Notes: generated from the sequence alone by a model not told the origin. DNA of 64,000 nucleotides from Alkalibacillus flavidus (GCF_040545925.1 NZ_JBEPMX010000001.1:1-64000); one strand, 5' to 3'; shown: positions 32,480 to 41,296, numbered from the stretch's first letter. Made by a program: numbers and translations.

Positions 32480-32642
32480 GTTAATCGTATGATGAATTAG
32501 GGTATGATAATAGAAAGGGGAAGCCATGATCGATTGCTAATATAATCAGATCATGGCTTTTGAGTTGCTTTTGCTTCATATTATGTGCTATATTATTTGT
32601 TAAAACTTAAAGGCGAAACTATCGAACAAAGGAGGAATCCGT
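32480..32642. other. Intergenic region before the HD-domain gene
   Basis: Contains a hairpin (32521-32559) and the ribosome site of the HD gene. A TATGATAAT box at about 32502 lies just before the hairpin and could start a very short RNA ending at it. No reading frame is seen. Confidence 0.4.
32521..32563 (+). terminator. Hairpin terminator downstream of the array
   Basis: Perfect 11-bp stem (AAGCCATGATC with GATCATGGCTT) and a 17-nt loop followed by TTGAGTTGCTTTTG. It lies 200 bp after the MFS gene, beyond the array. Confidence 0.6.
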
Positions 32643-33176
32643 ATGAAACGTGTGGCATTAATCGATATCTTTAATCATCCGATTACACAAAAATATTTGC
32701 AACGTTCGGGGATTCACCATGCTGTGTCGACAGCAGAGCAAGCAGTGACGTTAGCGCAAGAAGTCGGCGTCGATCCAGATTTAGCTGCAAAAGCTGCTTT
32801 GCTTCATGATGTTGGCCATTACGAATGGTATCAAGACGGTCAATGGGACTATGATGAATACCGCAAACATGATATTCATGCGATTAAAGGGGCAGAGCGC
32901 GCGCACAAATTGCTCATACGACTCGGTGAAGATGCGACGAAGGCCAAAACGATATCGATTGCGATCTTGTTGCATACGGATTCTTATTTACCATTTTCTG
33001 TCGATTCATTACGAACACCGTTACATGACGTGGTATTTCGTGCCGATGAAATGGAAGAATTGCCAGGTGGGGCGCACCACTATGTGACGATGGATGAATC
33101 CGAAGCGAAACAACGACTAACCCAATTAGATAAAATCATCTTAGACCAAAATGATTCGAAACGATCGATTTCGTAA
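32643..33176 (+). CDS. HD-domain phosphohydrolase
   Basis: A 177-aa HD-superfamily protein. The metal site is visible as His near residue 26 (GIHHAVSTAEQAV), His-Asp in AALLHDVGHYEW, and the distal Asp in RADEMEEL. A His/Asp-rich insertion (YQDGQWDYDEYRKHDIHAIKG) lies between. Such proteins hydrolyse nucleotides or other phosphate esters; the substrate is not predictable. A strong AAAGGAGG site precedes the ATG. It lies 62 bp upstream of the YwpF-like gene. Confidence 0.85.
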   Translation: MKRVALIDIFNHPITQKYLQRSGIHHAVSTAEQAVTLAQEVGVDPDLAAKAALLHDVGHYEWYQDGQWDYDEYRKHDIHAIKGAERAHKLLIRLGEDATKAKTISIAILLHTDSYLPFSVDSLRTPLHDVVFRADEMEELPGGAHHYVTMDESEAKQRLTQLDKIILDQNDSKRSIS

Positions 33177-33238
33177 TTAAGGCTTTTGTCTTCCTTTGAT
33201 TTCCTATATAATAAAGGTGCAAGGGAAAGGAAGGTTCG

Positions 33239-33664
33239 ATGAAGACATTTAAACTCGTAGGACTTGATGTGTTAGAAAAATCAGGTGATGATTTAGCAAC
33301 GAAAGACATTGCGTTTTTTGATGCGTTAATTATTGACCGTGAAGTCGACCATTCCCGTTGGTTAATCGAAGCGTATATTCCTAAAAAGTATCAAGATTTC
33401 TTCCAGCGAAAATTATCGGACAAGCAAGAACTCGTTATTCAAGTGCAGATCACGAAAGAATCTAATCCGAAAGCAACCATTTTAGTGGAAGTCCAATCTG
33501 TGAACAATATTGACGACGATATGAATGTGATATTAATGGGTGATATGGTTAATCGCGAGCGTCAACAAGTCGAAGAAACGTTGCAAGACCTTATCGAAGC
33601 TGGTTATCAAGGCGCTTCATTATTGGATAAATTTAAAGAAAAAAACCGTGAGAATATATTTTAA
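33239..33664 (+). CDS. YwpF-family protein
   Basis: A 141-aa cytoplasmic protein that opens MKTFKLVGLDVLEK, as I recall for the YwpF family of Bacillus, with no known biochemical role. It has no signal or membrane segment. The middle alternates strands and charged residues, and the C-terminal 45 residues are helical (NRERQQVEETLQDLIEAGYQG). AAAGGAAGG precedes the ATG. A hairpin terminator follows, then a MITE-like element. Confidence 0.7.
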   Translation: MKTFKLVGLDVLEKSGDDLATKDIAFFDALIIDREVDHSRWLIEAYIPKKYQDFFQRKLSDKQELVIQVQITKESNPKATILVEVQSVNNIDDDMNVILMGDMVNRERQQVEETLQDLIEAGYQGASLLDKFKEKNRENIF

Positions 33665-33670
33665 ATGTCA

Positions 33671-33715
33671 TATAAACCCTAACAAGTTCAACGTGAGCTT
33701 CGTTAGGGTTTTTTG
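33671..33715 (+). terminator. Terminator of the ywpF-like gene
   Basis: AAACCCTAAC pairs with GTTAGGGTTT around a 21-nt loop, followed by TTTTG. Confidence 0.8.
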
Positions 33716-33734
33716 TCATTTTAACTTTACAAAA

Positions 33735-34048
33735 GGCTTGGTTACAATCCGTTGTTGATATTGTGATCCGCTGCCGGTGGACGCTTTCCGACGACCCGGA
33801 CGGTCTAATGTCGACGTTGGCCACAAAAGCGGATTTCATAAGCTTCCTTGACTAATTCTGCGCCGAGTACTCGCAGGCGCAGGACGTACTTCGACACGAT
33901 GTCGTGACGTCCACGTTGCAAACAGGACGTTTGCGTTCTTAGTGGACGTTCCTCCGTGTATCGAGCTGGAGTCGCCACCTTCGCTTCTCACAATTCAACA
34001 ACTCAGTACCACATCATTTACACATCAACATTGAACTTTAACAGAGCC
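33735..34048. repeat. MITE-like element, copy B (314 bp)
   Basis: Inverse-orientation partner of 23909-24222 with the same length. Ends are GGCTTGGTTAC and TTTAACAGAGCC, next to a second inner inverted pair (GTTGTTGATATTGTGA and TCACAATTCAACAAC). The inside holds GC-rich stems such as GACGTCCACGTTGC...ACGTCC. It carries no gene. It sits between the ywpF-like terminator and the ktrD promoter. Confidence 0.87.
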
Positions 34049-34178
34049 TTACAAAAAAAGTGGTTGATGTTCCGTAAGACATACGACATAATAAGGGCAT
34101 ATCGAAAGGTTTCACAAATTACGACTAGATAACAAAAATATTGCAGGTATTTAGAGATTCGAAGGAGAAGTAAACTAT

Positions 34179-35555
34179 ATGGGGCGAATAGATCGTTTAA
34201 CATCAACTAAATCGATATTAGATTCATTGACACCCGTCCAACTCATTTCACTTTATTATTTCATTGCAGCGTCGATTGCAACGTTACTGTTATCGCTACC
34301 TATCTCACAAAAAGAAGGCGTTGAGATTAACTTAATGGAAGTATTGTTTACAGCGGTTAGTGCGGTAACTGTAACAGGTTTAACGGTCGTTGAAACAGCG
34401 AGTACATATAGTGTGTTTGGGATCTTTATGATTGCCGCAGCACTACAAATTGGTGGACTCGGCGTCATGGCGCTCGGAACCTTAATTTGGATCGTACTTG
34501 GTAAGAAAATCGGCTTCAAAGAACGACGCCTGATTATGACCGATCAAAACACGAAATCGATTGCGGGAATCGTCCGACTTGTGAAAGACATGTTTTACGT
34601 GATTTTAGCGATTGAGTTTATCGGTTTTATCATTTTAGGGACCTATTATTTAACCTATTTTGATTCGGCTTTAGAAGCATACTACCAAGGTTTTTTTGCT
34701 TCGATTAGTGCAACGACAAACGGCGGGTTTGATATTACTGGCCAGTCATTAGAACCGTTCGCGCAAGATTATTTCGTGCAGTTTATTAATATCTTGCTCA
34801 TCATTGCTGGTGCTATCGGCTTCCCGGTATTAATTGAAGTTAAAGAATACTTACAAATTTCGCAAGAACAACGTAATTTAAAGCGGTTCTCATTATTTAC
34901 GAAATTGACGAGTTTAACGTACTTTGTGCTACTTGTGTTTTCGATTGTCGTGATTTTGATCTTAGAGTTTAATCACTTCTTTGCTGATAAATCCTGGCAT
35001 GAGGCGTTTTTCTATAGCTTGTTCCAATCGACAACCGCTCGAAGTGGTGGGCTGTCGACGGTAGATATGAATGAGTTTACCGAACAGACACAGTTGTTTC
35101 TGTCGTCCATGATGTTCATCGGGGCTTCTCCAAGCAGTGTCGGTGGTGGTATTCGGACGACGACATTTGCGCTTGTCATTATTTTTATTTTCACGTTTGC
35201 AAGTGGCCGTAATCGTGTTCGCGTTTTCGGCCGAGAAATAGAAGAGGAAGACTTATTTAAAGCTGTCGTTGTGACGTTACTGGCCATGGTGATGTTTTTC
35301 TCCGTCGTTATTGTCGTAACAGCACTCGAACAGCATTTGTCCTTAACAAGTATTATATTTGAAGTGAGTTCAGCATTCGGTACGACAGGATTATCGATGG
35401 GCATTACTGACCAGTTGTCAACGTTTAGCCAATTGTTATTGATTGCCTTAATGCTGATCGGCCGTATTGGTATTTTGACATTTTTATTTTCCTTCAATCG
35501 AGGAAAAGCAAAAGATCGCTATCGTTACCCTAAAGAAAAAATCAATATAGGTTAA
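34179..35555 (+). CDS. ktrD: Ktr-type K+ uptake channel subunit (KtrD/KtrB-like)
   Basis: A 458-aa membrane protein of the TrkH/KtrB superfamily with four M-P-M repeats. The four selectivity-filter loops are visible as AVSAVTVTGLTVV, SISATTNGGFDI, QSTTARSGGLSTVD and SSAFGTTGLSMG. It should move K+ (with Na+) when gated by a cytoplasmic RCK ring. No ktrA/ktrC gene is adjacent, but a KtrC-like gene lies at 59765, as in B. subtilis where ktrC and ktrD are unlinked. GAAGGAG precedes the ATG. Uptake of K+ fits growth at high osmolarity. Confidence 0.92.
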   Translation: MGRIDRLTSTKSILDSLTPVQLISLYYFIAASIATLLLSLPISQKEGVEINLMEVLFTAVSAVTVTGLTVVETASTYSVFGIFMIAAALQIGGLGVMALGTLIWIVLGKKIGFKERRLIMTDQNTKSIAGIVRLVKDMFYVILAIEFIGFIILGTYYLTYFDSALEAYYQGFFASISATTNGGFDITGQSLEPFAQDYFVQFINILLIIAGAIGFPVLIEVKEYLQISQEQRNLKRFSLFTKLTSLTYFVLLVFSIVVILILEFNHFFADKSWHEAFFYSLFQSTTARSGGLSTVDMNEFTEQTQLFLSSMMFIGASPSSVGGGIRTTTFALVIIFIFTFASGRNRVRVFGREIEEEDLFKAVVVTLLAMVMFFSVVIVVTALEQHLSLTSIIFEVSSAFGTTGLSMGITDQLSTFSQLLLIALMLIGRIGILTFLFSFNRGKAKDRYRYPKEKINIG

Positions 35556-35593
35556 CGATTTTTTAAAGCCACATCATTGTAGGGGGAAATGCA

Positions 35594-37558
35594 GTGTTGT
35601 ATATCAAGGAAGATGTCACATTGCCGATTAATGAATGGATTTTTGATAATGTAAGTGATGCGATGATTTTTGTGGATCATGATGATCAAATCGTCGCTGC
35701 AAATCATCATGCCGAACAGATGCTTAATATTAATGAAGAGGCTAACACGTATCATGTAGATGATTATATTGATCGACATGGCATTATGGAGCATTGGGAA
35801 GACGAACAGCTCATATGGACAAAACAGCAGCCAGTTGATTTAGCTATTATGAAAGAAGAATGGATCGGTGATTTAACCTGTTATACGCTAAAAGATGGTT
35901 GGTTAAAAGGGAAAAAAGATTCGCTCATATACCGTTTGAAACACGCGCGAAAAAGCCCTTATGAAGGGGTTTTGATGCATGATCGAGGTCAACTGATTGA
36001 TTGTGATTATGCGTTTGCGAGTATGCTTGGTTATAAACGTTCTGAAATGATTGGGATGTCGATTTTTTCTTTAGTCCATCATGATGATCGTGAATCGTTA
36101 GCTAATCAAATGCGTCAAGAACAACACGATTCCCCATACCAAGTACGGGCATATAAGAAAAATGGTGAACCGATTTATGCGGAAGTATTGTCTGAACAAC
36201 TAAGAGAAGGCTCGAACAATATACGAGTTGCAATCGTGCGCAATATTACTGAACGAATTGAAAATGAACAGCAAATTGAATTTATGGCCTATTATGATCA
36301 GTTGACGAATCTACCCAATCGTAATTATTTTCAAATGGCAGTCAAAAACGAAATTAATCATATGGAGATGAAAAACCAGCGCTTTGCTGTATATTTTATC
36401 GATATTGACTATTTCAAACATATAAATGATACGTTAGGTTACCAAGTCGGTGATCAATTGTTAAAAGGGTGCGCGACGCGTCTTAAACAGTTGTTGAGTG
36501 ATGATGTCTTTATTGCGCGTATGGTGAGCGATGAATTTTTGCTGTTACAACGCCATGTGACAGATGATGAATCAATTGACAATCTGGCGAAACAAATCAT
36601 TGACAAATTCCGCAACCCACTCAATATTAATGGCTATGACATTTATACGACGGTCAGTATCGGCGTCAGTATTTATCCGGATTCTGCGACTGAGCCATCT
36701 GAACTTATTGAAAATGCAGATTCAGCGATGTATGTCATTAAAGAAGAAGGGCGTAATGAGTATCAAGTGTTTCGTCATTCGTTAAAAGAAGGCGTTAAGG
36801 AGCAAATGCAGTTAGAAACAGAACTGCACAAAGCGTTGCAACACCAAGATTTTGAATTATTTTTCCAACCACAGTATGATTTGAAAACGAATCGAATTAC
36901 TGGTTTTGAGGCGTTGTGTCGTTGGTTTCACGATGACTTGGGTGTTATACCTCCTGACCGTTTCATCCCGCTAGCAGAGAAAACAGGGTTGATTTTGGAG
37001 TTAGGCGATTGGGTGATTTACGAAGCCTGCCGACAAAATAAATTGTGGCAAGATCAAGGTATGCCTAAAGTGAAGGTGAGCGTCAATTTGTCTGCGAAAC
37101 AATTTTTGCGGCGACAGTTAGTCGACCGTGTGCGTCATATTTTAGACGAAACGGGTCTTGAGCCGCAATATTTGGAGATTGAAATTACAGAAACGATGGC
37201 GATGTCGAATGAGCGTTATATTATCGATACGTTACATCAATTTGAAAAATTAGGCGTTCAAGTGGCGTTAGACGATTTTGGGACGGGGTATTCATCGCTT
37301 CAATATTTAAGTCAGTTTCCACTTAATAAAATTAAAATTGATCGGAGTTTCATTCAAAACCAAAGTAAGCAAAATGTGGCGATTGTTAAATCAATCATTC
37401 ATTTATCGCATGCACTTAATTTAAAAGTGATTGCTGAAGGTGTTGAGACGGAGGATGATTTGAAGTTTTTATTAACGGAACAGTGCGATGAAGTTCAAGG
37501 GTTTTATTTCAGTAAACCGATCCCAGCCCAGTCCGTTCAAGGGTTTATTGATGTATAA
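35594..37558 (+). CDS. PAS-PAS-GGDEF-EAL protein with degenerate GGDEF
   Basis: A 654-aa soluble signalling protein. Two PAS-like domains (about 12-95 and 118-225) precede a GGDEF domain (about 230-390) and an EAL domain (about 400-650). The GGDEF signature is changed to Met-Val-Ser-Asp-Glu-Phe near residue 309, so cyclase activity is doubtful. DIDYFKHINDTLGYQVGD and SIGVSIYP are kept. The EAL half looks intact: FEALCRW (Glu near 437), EIEITE, LDDFGTGYSS, KIDRSFI and AEGVET. It is therefore probably a c-di-GMP phosphodiesterase tuned by PAS and by the inactive GGDEF. The start is GTG with AGGGGG upstream. Confidence 0.9.
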   Translation: MLYIKEDVTLPINEWIFDNVSDAMIFVDHDDQIVAANHHAEQMLNINEEANTYHVDDYIDRHGIMEHWEDEQLIWTKQQPVDLAIMKEEWIGDLTCYTLKDGWLKGKKDSLIYRLKHARKSPYEGVLMHDRGQLIDCDYAFASMLGYKRSEMIGMSIFSLVHHDDRESLANQMRQEQHDSPYQVRAYKKNGEPIYAEVLSEQLREGSNNIRVAIVRNITERIENEQQIEFMAYYDQLTNLPNRNYFQMAVKNEINHMEMKNQRFAVYFIDIDYFKHINDTLGYQVGDQLLKGCATRLKQLLSDDVFIARMVSDEFLLLQRHVTDDESIDNLAKQIIDKFRNPLNINGYDIYTTVSIGVSIYPDSATEPSELIENADSAMYVIKEEGRNEYQVFRHSLKEGVKEQMQLETELHKALQHQDFELFFQPQYDLKTNRITGFEALCRWFHDDLGVIPPDRFIPLAEKTGLILELGDWVIYEACRQNKLWQDQGMPKVKVSVNLSAKQFLRRQLVDRVRHILDETGLEPQYLEIEITETMAMSNERYIIDTLHQFEKLGVQVALDDFGTGYSSLQYLSQFPLNKIKIDRSFIQNQSKQNVAIVKSIIHLSHALNLKVIAEGVETEDDLKFLLTEQCDEVQGFYFSKPIPAQSVQGFIDV

Positions 37559-37602
37559 AAAAAAAGAGGTTATTCCTAAACACATAGGAATAACCTCTTT
37601 TT
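37559..37602. terminator. Bidirectional terminator between the EAL and YjcZ-type genes
   Basis: AAAGAGGTTATTCCTA pairs perfectly with TAGGAATAACCTCTTT around ACACA-type loop bases, flanked by A-runs and TTTTTT. Confidence 0.93.
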
Positions 37603-37605
37603 TAT

Positions 37606-37719
37606 CTAGCAATAAAATGTCGCTCCGACGATGACGAGCAAAATAAACAGCACGACAATTAGGGCAAAGTTGTTATTCCAACGACTGTAGTGCCCTTCTT
37701 GTGAATAACCTTGGTACAT
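37606..37719 (-). CDS. YjcZ-family tiny sporulation-associated membrane protein
   Basis: A 37-aa reading frame with GGGAGGTGAT before the ATG. An N-terminal Tyr/Gly/Asn-rich part leads to a single hydrophobic helix NNFALIVVLFILLVIVGATF, the signature of the tiny YjcZ-type family of sporeformers. In Bacillus such genes are expressed during sporulation. It converges with the EAL gene at a shared terminator. Confidence 0.85.
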   Translation of the reverse strand: MYQGYSQEGHYSRWNNNFALIVVLFILLVIVGATFYC

Positions 37720-37800
37720 TCCATCACCTCCCAAGCATGTAATATATCCATATGCAAAGGAGGCGATTGGTGTCTAGTTAGTCACCTAGAGAATTGAATT

Positions 37801-38976
37801 TTATTCAGCAGACGATTCATTCGTTCGTGATAGCAATTCACGACTTAAACTTAAAATCTTTAACTGATCGTTTTCTTGCCCGATTTCAAACGTTGTTTCA
37901 TAATGATACGTTTCGTCGTCTTCGTCGTTACCGGATATCGTGTGATCTGAATTGACAACGATAGTGGCCGTGTATTCTCCAATATTAGTAACATTTCGAT
38001 TTGTTACATTGATATCGACTGAGTTCACGACTTGTTCCCGAAATTCTTGATAACTATTTTCTGTTTGCAAATCACTACCGAGTAAGGAATAAGCCGTAAA
38101 ATAATCACGAACATTTAATGTCTCATAAAAATAATCGATAAGATACAAGCTATCTTCTTCTAATCGGTTAGGGTCAATATCTTGATACATATTCGGATCG
38201 CCGTCGTAATTTAATTCTTCCTCGTTCGCTGTGTCAGACCACATAGAAACACGCTCATAAATTTGCGAAATCGGAATACTGAAGCCGATCGTTCCTTCAT
38301 TGGTCGCTGCAGAGTTAATACCGATAATTTTACCGGTTTCTTTATGAATGAGCGGCCCGCCACTATTACCTTGAGAAATATTAGCTGATATTTGATATAA
38401 ATTGTTGTATTCATAGCCTTCCACGTTCATATCACGATTGAGACCAGAAATATTACCTAACGTCACCGTGTTTTGAAAACCGTGTGGGCTTCCAACGGCA
38501 ATAATTTCATCACCGATATTAGGTTCGAATCCTGGGTCCACTTCAAGCGTTGCGCTGTTCGATAATTGTGGAACACGTATGACCGCAATGTCTTGATTAT
38601 GACCAACACCGATAACCGATGCAGGGTATGTTTGGGCTTCGGACGTTTTAACGACAACGGAATCTGCATTTTTTACGACATGCGCATTCGTTATAATATC
38701 GCCTTTATCATTATAGACAAAGCCTGAACCAAGGCTCGACCCATTTGGCCCAGTCGTTTCAATTTGTACGACATTTTTCTGTGCCTCGTGGATGATTTCT
38801 TGTAAATTGTTCACACCCGCATTCGTGTTTTGTGCCACGGTTTCGACTAAGCTTTCTTGTGATGCTAAGTTCGTTTGTTGCCAATTGCTATAATATGAAA
38901 GCATCGCGATCGTTCCTATAATAATGATCGCAACGGATAACACGAGTGGGACTGTTTTTTGTAATTGATATTTCAC
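37801..38976 (-). CDS. Membrane-anchored trypsin-like (HtrA-type) serine protease without PDZ
   Basis: A 391-aa protease with an N-terminal membrane helix (about 8-29). The triad is His99 (TNAHVV), Asp129 (NQDIAVIRV) and Ser205 (GNSGGP). There is no PDZ domain; residues about 265-391 form another extracellular domain that I do not recognise, perhaps NTF2-like. GTG 38976 is chosen because GAGGTG lies 6-9 bp upstream. The gene starts 12 bp after the zinc-ribbon protein gene and surely shares its operon. It would act on unfolded or specific proteins outside the membrane. Confidence 0.88.
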   Translation of the reverse strand: MKYQLQKTVPLVLSVAIIIIGTIAMLSYYSNWQQTNLASQESLVETVAQNTNAGVNNLQEIIHEAQKNVVQIETTGPNGSSLGSGFVYNDKGDIITNAHVVKNADSVVVKTSEAQTYPASVIGVGHNQDIAVIRVPQLSNSATLEVDPGFEPNIGDEIIAVGSPHGFQNTVTLGNISGLNRDMNVEGYEYNNLYQISANISQGNSGGPLIHKETGKIIGINSAATNEGTIGFSIPISQIYERVSMWSDTANEEELNYDGDPNMYQDIDPNRLEEDSLYLIDYFYETLNVRDYFTAYSLLGSDLQTENSYQEFREQVVNSVDINVTNRNVTNIGEYTATIVVNSDHTISGNDEDDETYHYETTFEIGQENDQLKILSLSRELLSRTNESSAE

Positions 38977-38987
38977 GGCAATCACCT

Positions 38988-40169
38988 CTATTCTGCTTCC
39001 TCACTATCTAAGTACCATGAGATTCCTTCAACAGTAATCGAAATCTCTTCGGAATCAAAATCCTCTGGCAAATCACTGTGTGTGTGTTCGATTTGGCCAG
39101 TTTCGTCCGGGTAAACCGTATCAGGATAGACGAATGTTTCATTGTTTAAAATTTCATTATCACTGTCATCATATAACGTATATGACACTGAAATGGAGTG
39201 AATAGGTCGAGTCGCAGTGCTCTTAACCTCACCGGTTACCGATATTTCGTCGAATTCATTGAGTGACGCCTCGATATCAACCATTTCAACCGCATTGTTT
39301 GCATTGTGTTCTTGTTCGAGTTCATATTGTGATAACGCTTGTTCAATTCGTTTTTGCTGTTGCGTTTCGAAATCAGCTTTTTGATTTTCGACAGTCGATT
39401 TCAAACTTGTTAACTGTTCATTTTCCGGTGCATAGCGTAATCCATCTTCTATTATGGCAATCGCAGACGAGAATTGATTGGTTTTTAACATGTTATTAGC
39501 TTCATTCGTCACGTAATTGACAATTCGCTCCCGAATTAATGACTCCAGTTCAGCGGCATCATCAAGTTCGATGGATTCGACTTGCCAAAGTAAAATTTTC
39601 AACTCTTCAATGCTTGGATTATTATTTAGTCGCTGATCGATTTGGTTAATTTTGATATTGTTACGTGTTTCCATCACTGTATCGAGTAATTGGTTAATAA
39701 CCTCACCGTTATAACCGCTTAAGGCACTTTCAGCTTCTTGTGTTGTTTGTAACGCTTGTTGATAAGCGCCTTGGTCCATTAGTGTTTTCGCATTACTGAG
39801 CTGTTCGTTCACATCCAATGCGACATCCATAAACGCTTCATTTGTTTTAGCAGCTTCTAAATTGTCGTTATACGACTGAGCTTCATCAAATGCCTGTTGC
39901 GCTTTAGCATATTGACCGTCCATCGCATAGTCAACGCCTTCGTTATATAGCGATTGAGCTTTAGAATTATTATATTCTAAATAAAAATGTAATCCGATTC
40001 CCGCCATTAGGACACAAATAAGTGTAATCAATGGTGTGAACCACCAACGATTAACGCGGTTCGGTGATTGTTTTCTGTCTTCGTAGTCTTTTGGTAATTG
40101 CGCTCCACAAATGGTGCAGTAGGCTTCGTTTTCTTTTGTTTTAGATCCGCATCTCGGACAATACATCAT
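38988..40169 (-). CDS. Zinc-ribbon membrane protein with helical repeats, partner of the protease
   Basis: A 393-aa protein starting with a zinc ribbon (CPRCG, then CTICG), then one membrane helix (about 45-66). A long helical region with TPR-like repeats follows (about 70-275, for example YNEGVDYAMDGQYAKAQQAFDEA), and then a C-terminal beta domain (about 290-390) like FxLYD-type modules. The ribbon would be cytoplasmic and the rest extracellular, similar in plan to TcaA-like proteins. AGGTGATG precedes the ATG. It directly precedes the protease gene, so it may present or regulate substrate. Confidence 0.8.
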   Translation of the reverse strand: MMYCPRCGSKTKENEAYCTICGAQLPKDYEDRKQSPNRVNRWWFTPLITLICVLMAGIGLHFYLEYNNSKAQSLYNEGVDYAMDGQYAKAQQAFDEAQSYNDNLEAAKTNEAFMDVALDVNEQLSNAKTLMDQGAYQQALQTTQEAESALSGYNGEVINQLLDTVMETRNNIKINQIDQRLNNNPSIEELKILLWQVESIELDDAAELESLIRERIVNYVTNEANNMLKTNQFSSAIAIIEDGLRYAPENEQLTSLKSTVENQKADFETQQQKRIEQALSQYELEQEHNANNAVEMVDIEASLNEFDEISVTGEVKSTATRPIHSISVSYTLYDDSDNEILNNETFVYPDTVYPDETGQIEHTHSDLPEDFDSEEISITVEGISWYLDSEEAE

Positions 40170-40381
40170 GTGTCATCACCTATTTGTACCTTTCTAATAT
40201 GTAAATTTTAACACGTGTCATAGCAATTGAGAGAGGGTTGAAAGAACTAATTGTTACAAATTAGTCACAATTACACGCGCTTGAGATTGAGAACGAGTTT
40301 TGGTATATTCAAACCACTTATTGTTTGCTACAATGAATGTAGGTTAGAAGACGTTTAAATAAGGTAAGGAGGTGCCCGAAC

Positions 40382-40465
40382 GTGGACGTCACATTAGGAA
40401 TTCTTTCTTTAGGTGTTCTTGTTTACTTTATTGGTAGCTGCCTATTTGATAACGTAAAACACTAA
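40382..40465 (+). CDS. Tiny single-helix membrane protein (27 aa)
   Basis: A 27-aa frame starting at GTG with a strong AAGGAGGTG site. It contains one hydrophobic helix (LGILSLGVLVYFIGSCLF) and a short charged tail. It precedes the DUF1659, DUF2922 and YvrJ set and has its own terminator. I do not recognise the family. Confidence 0.65.
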   Translation: MDVTLGILSLGVLVYFIGSCLFDNVKH

Positions 40466-40493
40466 GCACTCTCATAAATTAGACGTAATAATC

Positions 40494-40528
40494 GTGTGGA
40501 ATGTTGCAAAACATTTCACACTTTTTTT
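40494..40528 (+). terminator. Terminator after the 27-aa gene
   Basis: GTGTGGAATGTT pairs with AACATTTCACAC around GCAA, followed by seven T residues. Confidence 0.9.
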
Positions 40529-40567
40529 ATGCTCGCACGATTATAAGGGTGAAAGGAGGTTGACAGT

Positions 40568-40789
40568 ATGGCACAAAAAATTGATAGTCAACTGCAATTA
40601 ATTTATCAAACAGGTGTAGATGGAGAGGGGAACTCGGTGTTTAAAACGCAACGTTACAACAATGTAAAACCTGAAGCGACAAACGACCAAGTCATGACCG
40701 TCGCGCAAGCGTTGTCAAATCTGTGTGACCACGCACTATCTGAAGCAGTGCGTCAAGATGACACGCTATTAGTTGGAGACCAAAATTAA
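40568..40789 (+). CDS. DUF1659-family protein
   Basis: A 73-aa protein. The opening (KIDSQLQLIYQTGVDGEGNSVFKTQRYNNVKP) matches my memory of the DUF1659 family, which in Bacillaceae is encoded next to DUF2922 and YvrJ. Function unknown. A strong AAAGGAGGTTGACA site precedes the ATG. It is 16 bp before the DUF2922 gene, so they form an operon. Confidence 0.85.
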   Translation: MAQKIDSQLQLIYQTGVDGEGNSVFKTQRYNNVKPEATNDQVMTVAQALSNLCDHALSEAVRQDDTLLVGDQN

Positions 40790-40805
40790 GAGGAGGTAAT
40801 CGTCA

Positions 40806-41030
40806 ATGAGTAAACGTTTAGAGCTAAAGTTTCGTAATGAAGATGGACGTATGGCAACAGTGAGTGTTGATAACCCGAAGGAGCCTGTTAATCCTACAGA
40901 TGTCAAACAAGCGATGGATACGATTATTGCTGAAGGAATTATGACATCAGGTGGTTCAACGATTACTGAGATTGCTTATGCACGTGTTGTAGAACGTATT
41001 GTGAATGACATTCCATTAGATCAAGCGTAA
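40806..41030 (+). CDS. DUF2922-family protein
   Basis: A 74-aa protein. KRLELKFRNEDGRMATVSVDNPKEP followed by a helix (DVKQAMDTIIAEGIM) is the DUF2922 pattern. Function unknown. GAGGAGGTAATC precedes the ATG. A hairpin follows the stop, before the YvrJ gene, so downstream expression may be reduced. Confidence 0.87.
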   Translation: MSKRLELKFRNEDGRMATVSVDNPKEPVNPTDVKQAMDTIIAEGIMTSGGSTITEIAYARVVERIVNDIPLDQA

Positions 41031-41042
41031 TGGTAAAGGAAG

Positions 41043-41078
41043 GATGACGCTCGTCGTACGGCGTCATCTTTCTTTTTA
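41043..41078 (+). terminator. Hairpin between the DUF2922 and YvrJ genes
   Basis: GATGACGC pairs with GCGTCATC around a 10-nt loop, followed by TTTCTTTTT. Confidence 0.75.
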
Positions 41079-41106
41079 TCATTGGAATATAAAGGAGGTA
41101 GTGCTG

Positions 41107-41241
41107 TTGCTTGAAGCGTGGGTAACGTGGGTTCCGGACGTTGGATTTCCGATCTTGGTGACATTTTACTTGTTACATCGGATCGAAAATAAACTAGAAG
41201 AACTCAATGACACGATCAAAACGATTCCGCAGTTGCATTAA
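41107..41241 (+). CDS. yvrJ: YvrJ-family small membrane protein
   Basis: A 44-aa protein starting at TTG, 7 bp after AAAGGAGGTAG. One hydrophobic helix (VPDVGFPILVTFYLLHRIE) is followed by KLEELNDTI, the YvrJ pattern. It resembles small phage holin-like or helper peptides but its role is unknown. It completes the conserved DUF1659-DUF2922-YvrJ trio. Confidence 0.82.
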   Translation: MLEAWVTWVPDVGFPILVTFYLLHRIENKLEELNDTIKTIPQLH

Positions 41242-41245
41242 TGAT

Positions 41246-41287
41246 TAAATCACCCGCTTAAACTAATAGCTTAAGCGGGTGATTTAA
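41246..41287. terminator. Bidirectional terminator between yvrJ and signal peptidase genes
   Basis: AAATCACCCGCTTAA pairs perfectly with TTAAGCGGGTGATTT around an 11-nt loop. Confidence 0.88.
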
Positions 41288-41296
41288 CGTGTTTTA

